Assembly (NCBI RefSeq): GCF_011762485.1 | Contig: NZ_JAAKGI010000003.1 | Location: 248,001-312,000, forward strand | Origin: Yeosuana marina | Lineage (GTDB): Bacteria; Bacteroidota; Bacteroidia; Flavobacteriales; Flavobacteriaceae | Length of the DNA: 64,000 bases | Direction of reading: 5' to 3' | Part shown: piece by piece, positions 34,684 through 44,197 of the stretch | Numbering within the stretch: position 1 is the first letter of the stretch | Layout of the letters: the number at the start of each line of letters is the position of its first letter | Notes under the pieces: model-generated | The model's database searches: none | The model's input: the letters and a program-made list of their open reading frames with translations, nothing else | Told to the model about the DNA's origin: nothing | Translations under genes and position numbers: made by a program

Positions 34684-36555
34684 TTGAAAAGGATAATTTT
34701 AGTAGCAAGTTGTTTATTCATAACAACAATAAGTCTTGCCCAAGATTTATATATTCCAAGAGATGTAAAACAAGCTTATAAAAATAAAACGAGGAGTAAA
34801 AACGGTAAGCCTGGTGAAGATTATTGGCAGAATACAGCAGACTATCAAATTAAACTTCAAATAGCACCACCTAATAAAACGATTACGGGTAGCGAAACGA
34901 TTACCTATACAAACAATAGCCCAGACACCCTAAAAGTTTTAAACTATAAATTAATACTTAATAATCATAAACCAGGAGCTGCAAGATTGTCTTCTGCTTC
35001 AAATAAATTTTTAACATCGGGTATTCATATTGATAGGTATACAGAAAATGGTTTGGAAAAAACATGGAATGACATCAATGATGGAACTAATAAAATAATT
35101 CAATTAGCAACCCCACTATTACCAAAGCAGCAAGTAAATTTAGCTATAGACTGGCATTATAACATGTCTGAAGAAAGCGGAAGAGAAGGTGCTATTGATT
35201 CCAATACATTTTTCTTAGCTTATTTTTTTCCGCGCGTTGCCGTATATGATGATTATCAAGGTTGGGATAAGATGACATTTACAGGATCACAAGAATTTTA
35301 TAACGATTTTAATAATTACACATTTGAAGTTACCGTACCTAAAAATTATATTGTTTGGGCAACGGGAGATTTGTTGAATCCAGAAGATGTTTTACAAAAA
35401 AAATATGCAGAGCGTTTAAAAAAATCAATGACTAGTGATGATGTTATAAACATAGCAACGAAAGACGATTTAGAAAACAAACAAATCACTAAACAAAATG
35501 TCACCAATACATGGAAGTGGAAAGCATCAAATATTACAGATATAGCTATTGCTGTAAGCGATCATTATAATTGGGATGCAGGTAGTGTTATTGTTGATAG
35601 TAAGACAAATAGGAGAGCAAGCGTGCAAGCGGCTTATGATGAAAAATCAACAGATTTTAAAGAGATGGTGAATTATGGGAAACACTCTTTAGATTGGTTC
35701 TCAAATAACTATCCAGGTGTGCCTTATCCGTTTTCAAAATCTACCATTGTTCGCGGTTTTGCCGATATGGAATACCCTATGATGGTCAATGATAACTCAC
35801 AGTCAGATCCAACATACACTCGTTTTGTGGTAGAACATGAAATTGCCCATACCTATTTTCCATTTTATATGGGAATTAATGAAACCCGTTTTGGATTTAT
35901 GGATGAAGGATGGGCAACTACATTAGAATATCTTATAGGAATTTCAGATTTAGGAGAAAAGAAAGCAACAGATTTTTTTAAATTATTTAGAGTTAATCAA
36001 TGGATTAATGATACATCTATGGAAGAAGAAATTCCTATTATAACACCTTCAAATATCTTGAGCGGTGTTGCTTTAGGGAATAATGAATACGGCAAAGCTG
36101 CCTTGGGATATTTGGCATTAAAAGATATGTTGGGCGATAATATCTTTAAAAAAGCATTGCAAGGCTATATGGAGCGTTGGCATGGAAAACACCCTATACC
36201 ATGGGATTTCTTTTATTCTATGAATGATATTTCTGGACAAAATTTAAATTGGTTTTGGGATAACTGGTACTTTAGCAACAATTATATTGATATAGCTATA
36301 AATGAGGTGACTACTAATAAAAATGAAACCATCCTTAAACTGGAAAATATAGGAGGTATGCCTGCGCCATTTAATATTATGGTTACTTTTAAAGATGGAA
36401 CTACAAAAGAGTTTCATCAAACGCCAGAAATTTGGAAAAATAACGCAACAGAAGTAACCGTTACTTTAAAAAGTGATAAAGATATTAGTCAAATTAAAAT
36501 AGATGGTGGTATTTTTATGGATGCAGATACATCGAATAATATTTGGAACAACTAA
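34684..36555 (+). CDS. Secreted M1-family zinc metallopeptidase
   Basis: The 623-residue protein has a signal peptide (ending TISLAQ), an N-terminal beta domain (about 45-250) and a gluzincin catalytic domain. The zinc site is HEIAH (H385, E386, H389) with E408 in DEGW, giving exactly HExxH-18-E. The exopeptidase loop ADMEYPMM replaces GAMEN. A C-terminal beta domain follows (about 530-623). It is likely a periplasmic or surface aminopeptidase. The start is TTG: an in-frame stop at 34669-34671 excludes any upstream ATG, and the signal peptide begins exactly here. queG follows 13 bases after. Confidence 0.9.
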   Translation: MKRIILVASCLFITTISLAQDLYIPRDVKQAYKNKTRSKNGKPGEDYWQNTADYQIKLQIAPPNKTITGSETITYTNNSPDTLKVLNYKLILNNHKPGAARLSSASNKFLTSGIHIDRYTENGLEKTWNDINDGTNKIIQLATPLLPKQQVNLAIDWHYNMSEESGREGAIDSNTFFLAYFFPRVAVYDDYQGWDKMTFTGSQEFYNDFNNYTFEVTVPKNYIVWATGDLLNPEDVLQKKYAERLKKSMTSDDVINIATKDDLENKQITKQNVTNTWKWKASNITDIAIAVSDHYNWDAGSVIVDSKTNRRASVQAAYDEKSTDFKEMVNYGKHSLDWFSNNYPGVPYPFSKSTIVRGFADMEYPMMVNDNSQSDPTYTRFVVEHEIAHTYFPFYMGINETRFGFMDEGWATTLEYLIGISDLGEKKATDFFKLFRVNQWINDTSMEEEIPIITPSNILSGVALGNNEYGKAALGYLALKDMLGDNIFKKALQGYMERWHGKHPIPWDFFYSMNDISGQNLNWFWDNWYFSNNYIDIAINEVTTNKNETILKLENIGGMPAPFNIMVTFKDGTTKEFHQTPEIWKNNATEVTVTLKSDKDISQIKIDGGIFMDADTSNNIWNN

Positions 36556-36568
36556 TTGATTATTTTTT

Positions 36569-37489
36569 TTGAATACCATTCAAAAACATACACAACTTAT
36601 TAAAACCGAAGCCAAACGCCTCAGTTTTTTGTCTTGTGGTGTTAGCAAAGCCCAATTTTTAGAAGAAGAAGCGCCTCATCTAGAAAAGTGGTTACGTAAT
36701 AATATGCATGGGCAAATGCAGTATATGGAAAACCATTTTGATAAGCGTTTAGATCCAACGAAATTAGTTGAAGATTCTAAAAGTGTCATCTCGTTATTAC
36801 TTAATTATTACCCTAGCGAAAAGCAAACAGCAAACAGCTATAAACTCTCCAAATATGCTTTTGGAACCGATTATCATTTTGTGATAAAAGATAAACTTAA
36901 ATCGTTACTAAATTTTATTCAAGAAGAAATTGGAGAGGTTCATGGTCGTGCATTTGTAGATTCGGCACCTGTTTTAGATAAAGCCTGGGCCGCAAAATCC
37001 GGATTAGGTTGGATTGGAAAAAATAGCAACCTTTTAACCCAACAGATTGGTTCATTTTATTTTATTGCAGAACTGATTGTAGACTTAGAATTGGAGTATG
37101 ATTTACCAACAACCAATCATTGTGGCTCCTGTACGGCTTGTATTGATGCTTGCCCTACACAGGCTATTACTGAACCTTACTTGGTTGATGGGAGTAAATG
37201 TATTTCGTATTTTACTATAGAATTAAAAGAAAATATACCTACAGAATTTAAAGGACAGTTTGATGACTGGATGTTTGGTTGCGATGTGTGCCAGGATGTA
37301 TGTCCTTGGAACCGGTTTTCGAAATCACATAATGAACCATTATTTAATCCAAATCCAGAATTATTGTCTATGACCAGAGAAGATTGGGAAGACATTACCG
37401 AAGATGTTTTTAAGAAAATCTTTAAAAATTCAGCTGTAAAAAGAACTAAACTTTCAGGTTTAAAAAGGAATATTAATTTTTTGAAATAA
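36569..37489 (+). CDS. queG: Epoxyqueuosine reductase QueG
   Basis: The 306-residue enzyme performs the last step of queuosine synthesis in tRNA, reducing epoxyqueuosine with cobalamin and two [4Fe-4S] clusters. Cluster motifs are [16 protein letters not shown] (C185, C188, C191, C195) and [11 protein letters not shown] (C238, C241, C245) with C211 in KCISYFTIE. The family segments [26 protein letters not shown] are present. The start is TTG at 36569; the stop TGA at 36557 excludes an upstream ATG, and the next ATG would remove conserved sequence. Probably co-transcribed with the M1 peptidase. Convergent with the lacI gene. Confidence 0.93.
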   Translation: MNTIQKHTQLIKTEAKRLSFLSCGVSKAQFLEEEAPHLEKWLRNNMHGQMQYMENHFDKRLDPTKLVEDSKSVISLLLNYYPSEKQTANSYKLSKYAFGTDYHFVIKDKLKSLLNFIQEEIGEVHGRAFVDSAPVLDKAWAAKSGLGWIGKNSNLLTQQIGSFYFIAELIVDLELEYDLPTTNHCGSCTACIDACPTQAITEPYLVDGSKCISYFTIELKENIPTEFKGQFDDWMFGCDVCQDVCPWNRFSKSHNEPLFNPNPELLSMTREDWEDITEDVFKKIFKNSAVKRTKLSGLKRNINFLK

Positions 37490-37505
37490 AATTATTTTCA
37501 AAGAA

Positions 37506-38528
37506 TTAACAAGAATTCCTAAGTACTAATTCTGTGTCTATAATAATTTTTTGATGTTCAATTTTAATTCCTTTTTGTTTACAATATATTTCATTTAATA
37601 AAATTTGAGCTGATTTTTCACCCATTTTAAAACCATGTTGTTCAATAGAGGATAATGAAGGAGTAATAACAGAAGACATAAACCAATTACTAAAGCCAAA
37701 CAATGCAATTCTTTCGGGAACTTTTATTTTCTTTTTATTAAAATAATTTATTGCCCCTATTGCTAAAAGGTCGTTTACTGCAAAAATGGCGTCAACATTC
37801 TTTCCATGATCTTTTATCAATTTTTCAGCATTATTAAATCCATCATTGAAATCATCGTTATTATTACAGATATATACTAATGATGAATCAAATTCAATAT
37901 TATGATCAATTAATGCTTTTTTATACCCTAAAAAACGATCAATAGAATTTTGAGGATTCAGGTCGCCTCTAAAATGAGCAATTCGTTTATGCCCTTTTTG
38001 AATTAGAAAAGAAACTGCTTCATAGGCCGCTTTTCTATCATCAATCAAGACTTTTGAGCAGTTAATGGTTTTTGCAATTTTATCAAACAAAACTAGAGGA
38101 ATACCCCGTTTTATAATTTTTTTTAAATGTTCTAAGTCCTTAGTTTTATTTGATAAGGATATTAAAATACCATCTACACCTTTGTTTATAAGTAAATCAA
38201 CTTGTTTTTTTTCAAGCTCATAACTTTCGTTGGATTGTAATAAAATAATCATATAATTTTTTTTCTCAGCTTCTTTTAAAACACCTTCAATAACTTTAGA
38301 AAAAAAATAGTGAACCATTGTAGGGATTATAATTCCGATAGTTTTCGATTCTTTCATTCTCAGGCTTACTGCAAAAGAATTAGGAACATAATTTAATTTG
38401 TCTGCTAAATTTTTTACAAGTTCTTTTGTTTTTTTACTTACATCAGGATAATCTTTAAGAGCTTTAGAAACCGTGGTAACAGATAACCCCAGTTGTTCTG
38501 CAATTTCTTTTAATGTTGTTGTTTTCAT
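37506..38528 (-). CDS. LacI-family transcriptional regulator of the alpha-glucoside locus
   Basis: The 340-residue regulator has an N-terminal LacI helix-turn-helix (TLKEIAEQLGLSVTTVSKALKDYPDVS, about 4-28), a hinge (LNYVPNSFAVSLR) and a periplasmic-binding-protein-like sensor domain (KTIGIIIPTM to the end). The sensor would bind a sugar or sugar phosphate. Its neighbours are GH65, SusCD, GH13 and GH97 genes. The palindrome CGAAAACGTTTTCG before susC is the likely site. It lies downstream of the GH65 gene in the same direction, so the two may share a transcript. Confidence 0.88.
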   Translation of the reverse strand: MKTTTLKEIAEQLGLSVTTVSKALKDYPDVSKKTKELVKNLADKLNYVPNSFAVSLRMKESKTIGIIIPTMVHYFFSKVIEGVLKEAEKKNYMIILLQSNESYELEKKQVDLLINKGVDGILISLSNKTKDLEHLKKIIKRGIPLVLFDKIAKTINCSKVLIDDRKAAYEAVSFLIQKGHKRIAHFRGDLNPQNSIDRFLGYKKALIDHNIEFDSSLVYICNNNDDFNDGFNNAEKLIKDHGKNVDAIFAVNDLLAIGAINYFNKKKIKVPERIALFGFSNWFMSSVITPSLSSIEQHGFKMGEKSAQILLNEIYCKQKGIKIEHQKIIIDTELVLRNSC

Positions 38529-38616
38529 TGCTTTTATTGTTGGGGAAGAATATAATTAAACTATGTTGACAATGTATTTTAGTTAAAGTTAATTTACGAA
38601 AATATGCCTAAAAAAA

Positions 38617-40656
38617 TCAATTCTTAATAATATATTCTTTTTTGTCAATACCAATTCCTTTAAGTGTTAGCGATGTCCATTCTTTAGGCAAAATAGGATT
38701 TTTTTGTTCTATCCCATTTTCAGTTAAGTGTAAACCTCCAAAGCCAAATAAAACAGTTTGCAACATACCACCAGCCCCAGTAGCAAAATAGGGTTCATGC
38801 CCTGTAGCTGTTTCAGAAAGCGCGCCAAAAGGAGGGCGTTTGTTAGGAATATAACTTTCTTTAAATAAGCGAAATGCATTTTCTGAATCGCCTAATCGGG
38901 CATATATAACAGCGAAAACGGATTTCCCCATAGCAGGACCTTCTTTTGCTAATTTTGGCTCATAATATTTCAAATCTTTTAAAATATTAGCTTTGTCATT
39001 AACAATATCTAATGGGAAAGTTAGCAAATTAACATCTGCTTGTTTAATAATAGCGCCATTATATTTGCTATGTTCCATGGTGGTGCCATCAGGGAATTTA
39101 TAGATTTTAATATGTTTAGCAACGTCATTCCACAATGGGTCAGGTGTTAATCCAAGTTCATTTGCAGACAAGACTGCATATTGCAATGCGGTTATGGCAG
39201 AGCCATTTGTAAAAGCATTATCATCCACATTAGGTGCAAACTCATTGGCACCAACCACATTTTTTATGGAGTAAGAACCATCTGTGTTTTTAGCAGACCG
39301 ACTAACCCAATAATCTGCTACTTCTTTAATCATGGGATATCCACGTTCTTTAAGCCACTTTTCATCTTTAGTTACCCTATAATAATTCCAAAAGGCGATG
39401 GCTATATCAGCAGTAATATGATGTTCAAAAGTTCCTGTTAAAGCCCATGCAGGTGTAGCTTCTTCCCCAGTATCGTCGCTTTCCCAGGGAAACATGGCCC
39501 CTTTGTATCCAAAATTTATGGCTTTTTGTTTTGCCTTTTCAATGCGGTCTGACCTATAATTAACCAATGATCTTGCAATATCTTGATGTAATAATAGCAA
39601 CGGAGGATACATCCAAAGTTCTGTATCCCAAAAAATATGACCATTATAGTTTTGAGATGATAATCCCATCGGAGCGATACTTAAATTTGAATCACTCCGT
39701 CCGAAACTATATAAATGGTATAAGGCAAGTCTAACATCTTGTTGTGATTGTAAATCACCTTCAATTATAATATCACTTTGCCATAATTTGCTCCATAAAT
39801 CGGTATGCTGTTTTAATAAATCAGCCTTTGGGGTTAATAAATTAAAAATCACAAAACGTTCAGATTCTGATTGAGGATCATTAAAATCTTGTGTAGAGCA
39901 TTCAGCTGCAGTCCATGCAAAATCAAGAAATTTGCCTTTTTTTATTTCTTTCTTAAAAGAAAGTTGATTATTATATTCTGAGACTTTTTGATTAGTCAAT
40001 TCTGGTCGAAGATGCTCATCACCATTTTTAATGCCATGCCATATAAATGTAGCAGTTGTAGCAACAGTATGTCTTTCAAGCCTGCTTTTTGCAACCGTTT
40101 GAAGAATGGGCATGGTAACTTCATTATCTCTTAAAATTCTATAAGAACTTATTGGGTTTTTGTATTCTTTAGGAGTTTCAATGATTCCAGTTACTTTTAA
40201 TGAAATATCTTTTGTAGCTTCAATTTTAATATCTACATATCCAGAATATGGGACATTTCTTAAGGCATAAATTTTATAGGATATTTTAGCTTTATCTTTA
40301 AAAGTAAAAGAAGTATTAAAATAGGCTTCTTTCATGTTAAGCGTTTGAGACCAATTGGTAATATTGTTTTCAGTAATTTTTTCACCATCAATTTCTAATT
40401 CTAAATTGCCAAAATTCATTCCCTGTAAAATTTTACTAACACCCAGGATAGATTCTTTATCATACACATTGTTTAAAATAATTTGTTTGGTTTGAAAAGG
40501 TTTTTCTGAGGGCAGTATTCCAATTCGTCCATTGGCCATAACAATACCAGTATAGTTTTTTGTGTTTGTGGTTGAAATATTCCAGCCATCATTTTGTGAC
40601 ATAACTATGGTTGTTATAGATAAAAATAGAACTAGAATCAGATGAATTTTTTTCAT
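38617..40656 (-). CDS. Secreted glycoside hydrolase family 65 enzyme (alpha-glucoside hydrolase or phosphorylase)
   Basis: The 679-residue protein has a signal peptide (MKKIHLILVLFLSITTIVMSQ) and a GH65 arrangement: N-terminal beta-sandwich, (alpha/alpha)6 barrel with HIFWDTELWMYPPLLLLH, general acid E472 in GANEFAPNVDDNAFTN, and KQADVNLLTFPL. GH65 members act on maltose, trehalose, kojibiose or nigerose, mostly as phosphorylases. An exported enzyme lacks access to ample phosphate, so a hydrolase, for example of the kojibiose-hydrolase type described in Flavobacterium, is a reasonable alternative. Substrate is not decided by sequence. It diverges from susC. Confidence 0.85.
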   Translation of the reverse strand: MKKIHLILVLFLSITTIVMSQNDGWNISTTNTKNYTGIVMANGRIGILPSEKPFQTKQIILNNVYDKESILGVSKILQGMNFGNLELEIDGEKITENNITNWSQTLNMKEAYFNTSFTFKDKAKISYKIYALRNVPYSGYVDIKIEATKDISLKVTGIIETPKEYKNPISSYRILRDNEVTMPILQTVAKSRLERHTVATTATFIWHGIKNGDEHLRPELTNQKVSEYNNQLSFKKEIKKGKFLDFAWTAAECSTQDFNDPQSESERFVIFNLLTPKADLLKQHTDLWSKLWQSDIIIEGDLQSQQDVRLALYHLYSFGRSDSNLSIAPMGLSSQNYNGHIFWDTELWMYPPLLLLHQDIARSLVNYRSDRIEKAKQKAINFGYKGAMFPWESDDTGEEATPAWALTGTFEHHITADIAIAFWNYYRVTKDEKWLKERGYPMIKEVADYWVSRSAKNTDGSYSIKNVVGANEFAPNVDDNAFTNGSAITALQYAVLSANELGLTPDPLWNDVAKHIKIYKFPDGTTMEHSKYNGAIIKQADVNLLTFPLDIVNDKANILKDLKYYEPKLAKEGPAMGKSVFAVIYARLGDSENAFRLFKESYIPNKRPPFGALSETATGHEPYFATGAGGMLQTVLFGFGGLHLTENGIEQKNPILPKEWTSLTLKGIGIDKKEYIIKN

Positions 40657-40949
40657 TTTACGGTAATATTTATAGTATTCAGTTTTAAAAATACTTTATT
40701 TAAAAACATTAAAAGCATTAGAGATTAAAATTCTTTTAAAAGAATACCAAAAAAGATTTAGAGAGTATGATGTTTTAGTTGAATTTCTAAATTAGATTTA
40801 GATATTATTCTGTAATTAATCCTAAAAACAGATAATCTTTACGAAATATTTAATTTAAAATAACATGTATTATTTTTTTGATATTTAAAATAGGCGAAAC
40901 TCGTATATCAGTAATAAAATAAGGCTTAAATTGATGATTTAGGAATTAA

Positions 40950-40963
40950 CGAAAACGTTTTCG
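40950..40963. promoter_or_regulatory. LacI-family operator, perfect 14-bp palindrome CGAAAACGTTTTCG
   Basis: CGAAAACGTTTTCG equals its own reverse complement and has the central CG typical of LacI-family sites. Its flanks continue partly symmetric (TAA...GTA). It ends 27 bases before the susC -7 box, centred near -48 relative to the predicted start. That suits either repression or activation by the adjacent LacI protein. Confidence 0.7.
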
Positions 40964-40990
40964 GTAAAAAATAGACGTTTTTTTTAGGTT

Positions 40991-40998
40991 TATTTTTG
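40991..40998 (+). promoter_or_regulatory. -7 box (TATTTTTG) of susC
   Basis: TATTTTTG matches TAnnTTTG; no -33 TTTG lies at 19-21 bp. The susC leader would be about 97 nt. The missing -33 may mean dependence on an activator. Confidence 0.5.
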
Positions 40999-41101
40999 TT
41001 AGTAGGAAAAAATAAGCAAAATTCGTAACTAACTTAACATTGTTTTAACAATAACTCAAAAAGATGTTAATTAATTAAACTAATTTATCAACTAACTCAA
41101 A

Positions 41102-44100
41102 ATGAAAAACAAATTACTTAAAAAGGTATTACTACCTTTAGCTTTGCTATTAGGAAGTTTTACTTATGCGCAATCAGTTACAGGTACTGTATCTGATGTT
41201 TCAGGGCCACTACCAGGAGTAAACGTACTTGTTAAAGGTACTACTACAGGAACGGTAACGGACTTTGACGGAAATTTTGCAATCAATGCTAATAATGGAG
41301 ATACTTTGGTGTTTTCATACGTTGGTTATTTAGCTCAAGAAGTTGTAGTGTCTGGATCTGTTATAACTGTCACTTTAGCAGAAGATGCAGCTCAACTTGA
41401 TGAAGTTGTAGTAATTGGTTATGGTACAACCACAGTCAAAGATGCTACTGGTGCTGTAACATCGGTTTCAGCAAAGGATTTTAATGGAGGTGTAATTTCT
41501 TCACCAGAACAATTAATTCAAGGTAAGACTGCAGGTGTTCAAATTACACAATCAAGCGGAGAGCCTGGTGCGGGTATTTCTGTACGTATTCGTGGAACAT
41601 CTTCTGTAAGATCTAATAATAACCCATTATTTGTTGTTGATGGTATTCCGTTATCTGATGGCGGAACTGCTGGAGGTGCTGATTTAGGTGGCGGAGGGGG
41701 ATCTGCTAAGAACCCTTTAAGTTTTTTAAATCCCAATGATATTGAGAGTATGAGTATTTTAAAAGATGCTTCAGCTACCGCTATTTATGGATCTCGTGGC
41801 GCAAATGGTGTTGTTATTATAACAACTAAAAGTGGTAAAAAAGGCGGTGGAGGTGTATTTGAGTTTTCCTCAAATATTAGTTCATCTTCCGTTCGTAAAA
41901 AATTCGATTTACTTGATGGGCCACAGTTTTTAGGAGCTATAACCCAATACGGAGGAAATGCTTCTGCTTTAGATTTTGGCTCTAATACCAATTGGCAAAA
42001 TCAAATTTATAGATCTGTATTGTCTATTAACAACTCACTTTCATACTCCAATAATTACGGAGATGGTTATGTAAGAGGTTCGTTTGGATATGGCAATCAA
42101 TTAGGAGTTATTGAAAACTCATCTCAAGAGAGAATAACTGGAAGAATAAATGCTTCTCATAAATTTTTGGAGGGGAAGTTGAAATTAGATGTTAACGCAT
42201 CTATTTCTCGAGTGAATGATGAGTCACCTTATGTAACCAATAATGCGGGTTCTCAAGGAGATTTACTTGGGGCCGTCTATTTTGCAAACCCTACATGGCC
42301 TAATAGTCTTGGTTTTACCAGTGGAGATGGTAAGTTGAACCCAATACAATTATTGGATTATTATCAAGATTTAAATCATACAAACAGAACGCTGCTTAAT
42401 GGTTCTGCAGAATACAGCATAGTTAGTAATTTAAAGGCAAAAGTAAATTTAGGTTACGACGAGTCTAGTGCAACTAGAGCTCAAATGATTTCTCGAGATA
42501 TTGATGGTTTTAATAATGGAGCCACTGGAAATGGAAGAGGTACAATTCAAGATGTTAACGTGAAGAATACATTGATGGATGTTACTTTAAACTATACTAA
42601 AGAATTTGAAAACTCAAATTTAGAAGTATTAGCAGGATATTCTTATCAGAGTTTCCAAAATTATGGTAGAACCGTTAATGGATTTGGATTTAGTACAGCT
42701 GGTTTAAATGAGATGGCTTCAAGTTTAGGAAGTGCTTCCAATAGGATTCAAAATAGTATATCAATTCCTTACCAACAATACGGTTATAGCTCTGCTGGCT
42801 TATTTGTTAATCAAATTTTACCAGAGATTAACTCAAATGTGTCAGTTTCGGCTCCAGGTGGAATAGCTGTTAGTTCATTAACTGGAGATTTATATAACAA
42901 TACAGATTACCTACAATCATTTTTTGGTCGTCTTAACTATAAAATAAAAGATAAATATTTATTTACGTTTACATTACGTGCAGATGGCTCCTCAAAATTT
43001 GGTCCAAATTATCGATATGGTTATTTCCCTTCAGGTGCTTTTGCCTGGCAAATGGCTGATGAAGATTTTATTCCAGAATCGTTTTCAACACTTAAATTAC
43101 GTTTAGGGTATGGTATTACAGGAAATCAAGATGGTTTAAGTTATGCACAATTTATTCCTAGAGAGCGTTTTTCGGCTCCTAGTATAGGAAACGGAGGAGA
43201 TGTGAATTTAGGTAGTGGTGGATTTATCGCCTTTGCAAATGCAAATCTTAAATGGGAAGAAACGGCGCAAGCTGGTATTGGAATTGATTTTGGATTTTTT
43301 AACGATCGTTTAAATGGTTCTATAGATGTTTATCACAAAACAACAAAAGATTTACTGTTACAACAAACATCTGCTCAACCTGCGGTTCAACCTTTTGTTT
43401 TCGCTAATGTTAATGCAAAGGTTATTAATAAGGGGATTGAATTTGCTTTAAATTACGATGTAATTCAGCAAGAAGAACTCAATTGGAATGTTGGATTTAA
43501 TATTTCTTATAATGAGAATGAAGTTCAAGACTTTGATGGATTAATTCAAACAGGTCAAATAAGTGGTAATGGTTTAACTGGTGCTTATGCACAATTATTA
43601 GCACAAGGTCATCCATTATTTTCATATTATCTAAGAGAGTTTGGAGGATTTGATTCCAATGGAATTTCTATTTATCCTAATGGTGATAGACAAGAATTTG
43701 TTGGTAAAAGTGCTTTACCCGATATAACTTTAGGGATATCAAGTAGTTTTTCATATAAAAACTGGGATGCTAATATTTTCTTAGCAGGACAATATGGTCA
43801 ATATATCTATAATAACACTGCGAATGCCTTTTTTACTGCGGGTATTATTAATAGTGGACAAAACGTAACAAGAGATGTATTAACTAATGGAGAGGCTGCA
43901 GCAAATGCACCAGATGTTTCAACAAGATTTTTAGAGAAAGGTGATTTTTTAAGATTACAAAATCTCGCAATAGGATATAACTTAAACCTTAAAGATAAAG
44001 AATTCTTTAAAAGTATGCGTTTATCATTAACAGGGCAAAACTTATTTGTTATCACGCCTTATTCTGGATTAGATCCTGAAGTTGATACACCAAAATCGTT

Positions 44101-44185
44101 AAACAACATACCATCTGCTGGAATAGACTATACAGCTTTTCCAAGACCAACAACGGTTACATTCGGAATAAATGCAACTTTTTAA
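41102..44185 (+). CDS. SusC/RagA-family TonB-linked outer-membrane transporter
   Basis: The 1027-residue protein has a signal peptide (ending FTYAQ), a carboxypeptidase-regulatory-like beta domain (about 24-105, TGTVSDVSGPLPGVNVLVKGTTTGTVTDFDG), a TonB-box region (DEVVVIGYGT), a plug domain (SVRIRGTSSVRSNNNPLFVVDGIPL and ILKDASATAIYGSRGANGVVIITTKSG) and a 22-strand barrel ending in FGINATF. It imports bound oligosaccharide through the outer membrane using TonB. It pairs with the SusD gene 12 bases downstream and opens the alpha-glucoside operon. Confidence 0.95.
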   Translation: MKNKLLKKVLLPLALLLGSFTYAQSVTGTVSDVSGPLPGVNVLVKGTTTGTVTDFDGNFAINANNGDTLVFSYVGYLAQEVVVSGSVITVTLAEDAAQLDEVVVIGYGTTTVKDATGAVTSVSAKDFNGGVISSPEQLIQGKTAGVQITQSSGEPGAGISVRIRGTSSVRSNNNPLFVVDGIPLSDGGTAGGADLGGGGGSAKNPLSFLNPNDIESMSILKDASATAIYGSRGANGVVIITTKSGKKGGGGVFEFSSNISSSSVRKKFDLLDGPQFLGAITQYGGNASALDFGSNTNWQNQIYRSVLSINNSLSYSNNYGDGYVRGSFGYGNQLGVIENSSQERITGRINASHKFLEGKLKLDVNASISRVNDESPYVTNNAGSQGDLLGAVYFANPTWPNSLGFTSGDGKLNPIQLLDYYQDLNHTNRTLLNGSAEYSIVSNLKAKVNLGYDESSATRAQMISRDIDGFNNGATGNGRGTIQDVNVKNTLMDVTLNYTKEFENSNLEVLAGYSYQSFQNYGRTVNGFGFSTAGLNEMASSLGSASNRIQNSISIPYQQYGYSSAGLFVNQILPEINSNVSVSAPGGIAVSSLTGDLYNNTDYLQSFFGRLNYKIKDKYLFTFTLRADGSSKFGPNYRYGYFPSGAFAWQMADEDFIPESFSTLKLRLGYGITGNQDGLSYAQFIPRERFSAPSIGNGGDVNLGSGGFIAFANANLKWEETAQAGIGIDFGFFNDRLNGSIDVYHKTTKDLLLQQTSAQPAVQPFVFANVNAKVINKGIEFALNYDVIQQEELNWNVGFNISYNENEVQDFDGLIQTGQISGNGLTGAYAQLLAQGHPLFSYYLREFGGFDSNGISIYPNGDRQEFVGKSALPDITLGISSSFSYKNWDANIFLAGQYGQYIYNNTANAFFTAGIINSGQNVTRDVLTNGEAAANAPDVSTRFLEKGDFLRLQNLAIGYNLNLKDKEFFKSMRLSLTGQNLFVITPYSGLDPEVDTPKSLNNIPSAGIDYTAFPRPTTVTFGINATF

Positions 44186-44197
44186 AAAAAATTAAAA

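Larger units (their letters stand above)
40657..41101. other. Divergent control region between GH65 and susC
   Basis: A 445-bp, very AT-rich gap with no coding sequence. It holds the LacI-type palindrome and the susC -7 box near its right end. I saw no convincing promoter for the leftward GH65 gene and no terminator, riboswitch or tRNA. Confidence 0.7.
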
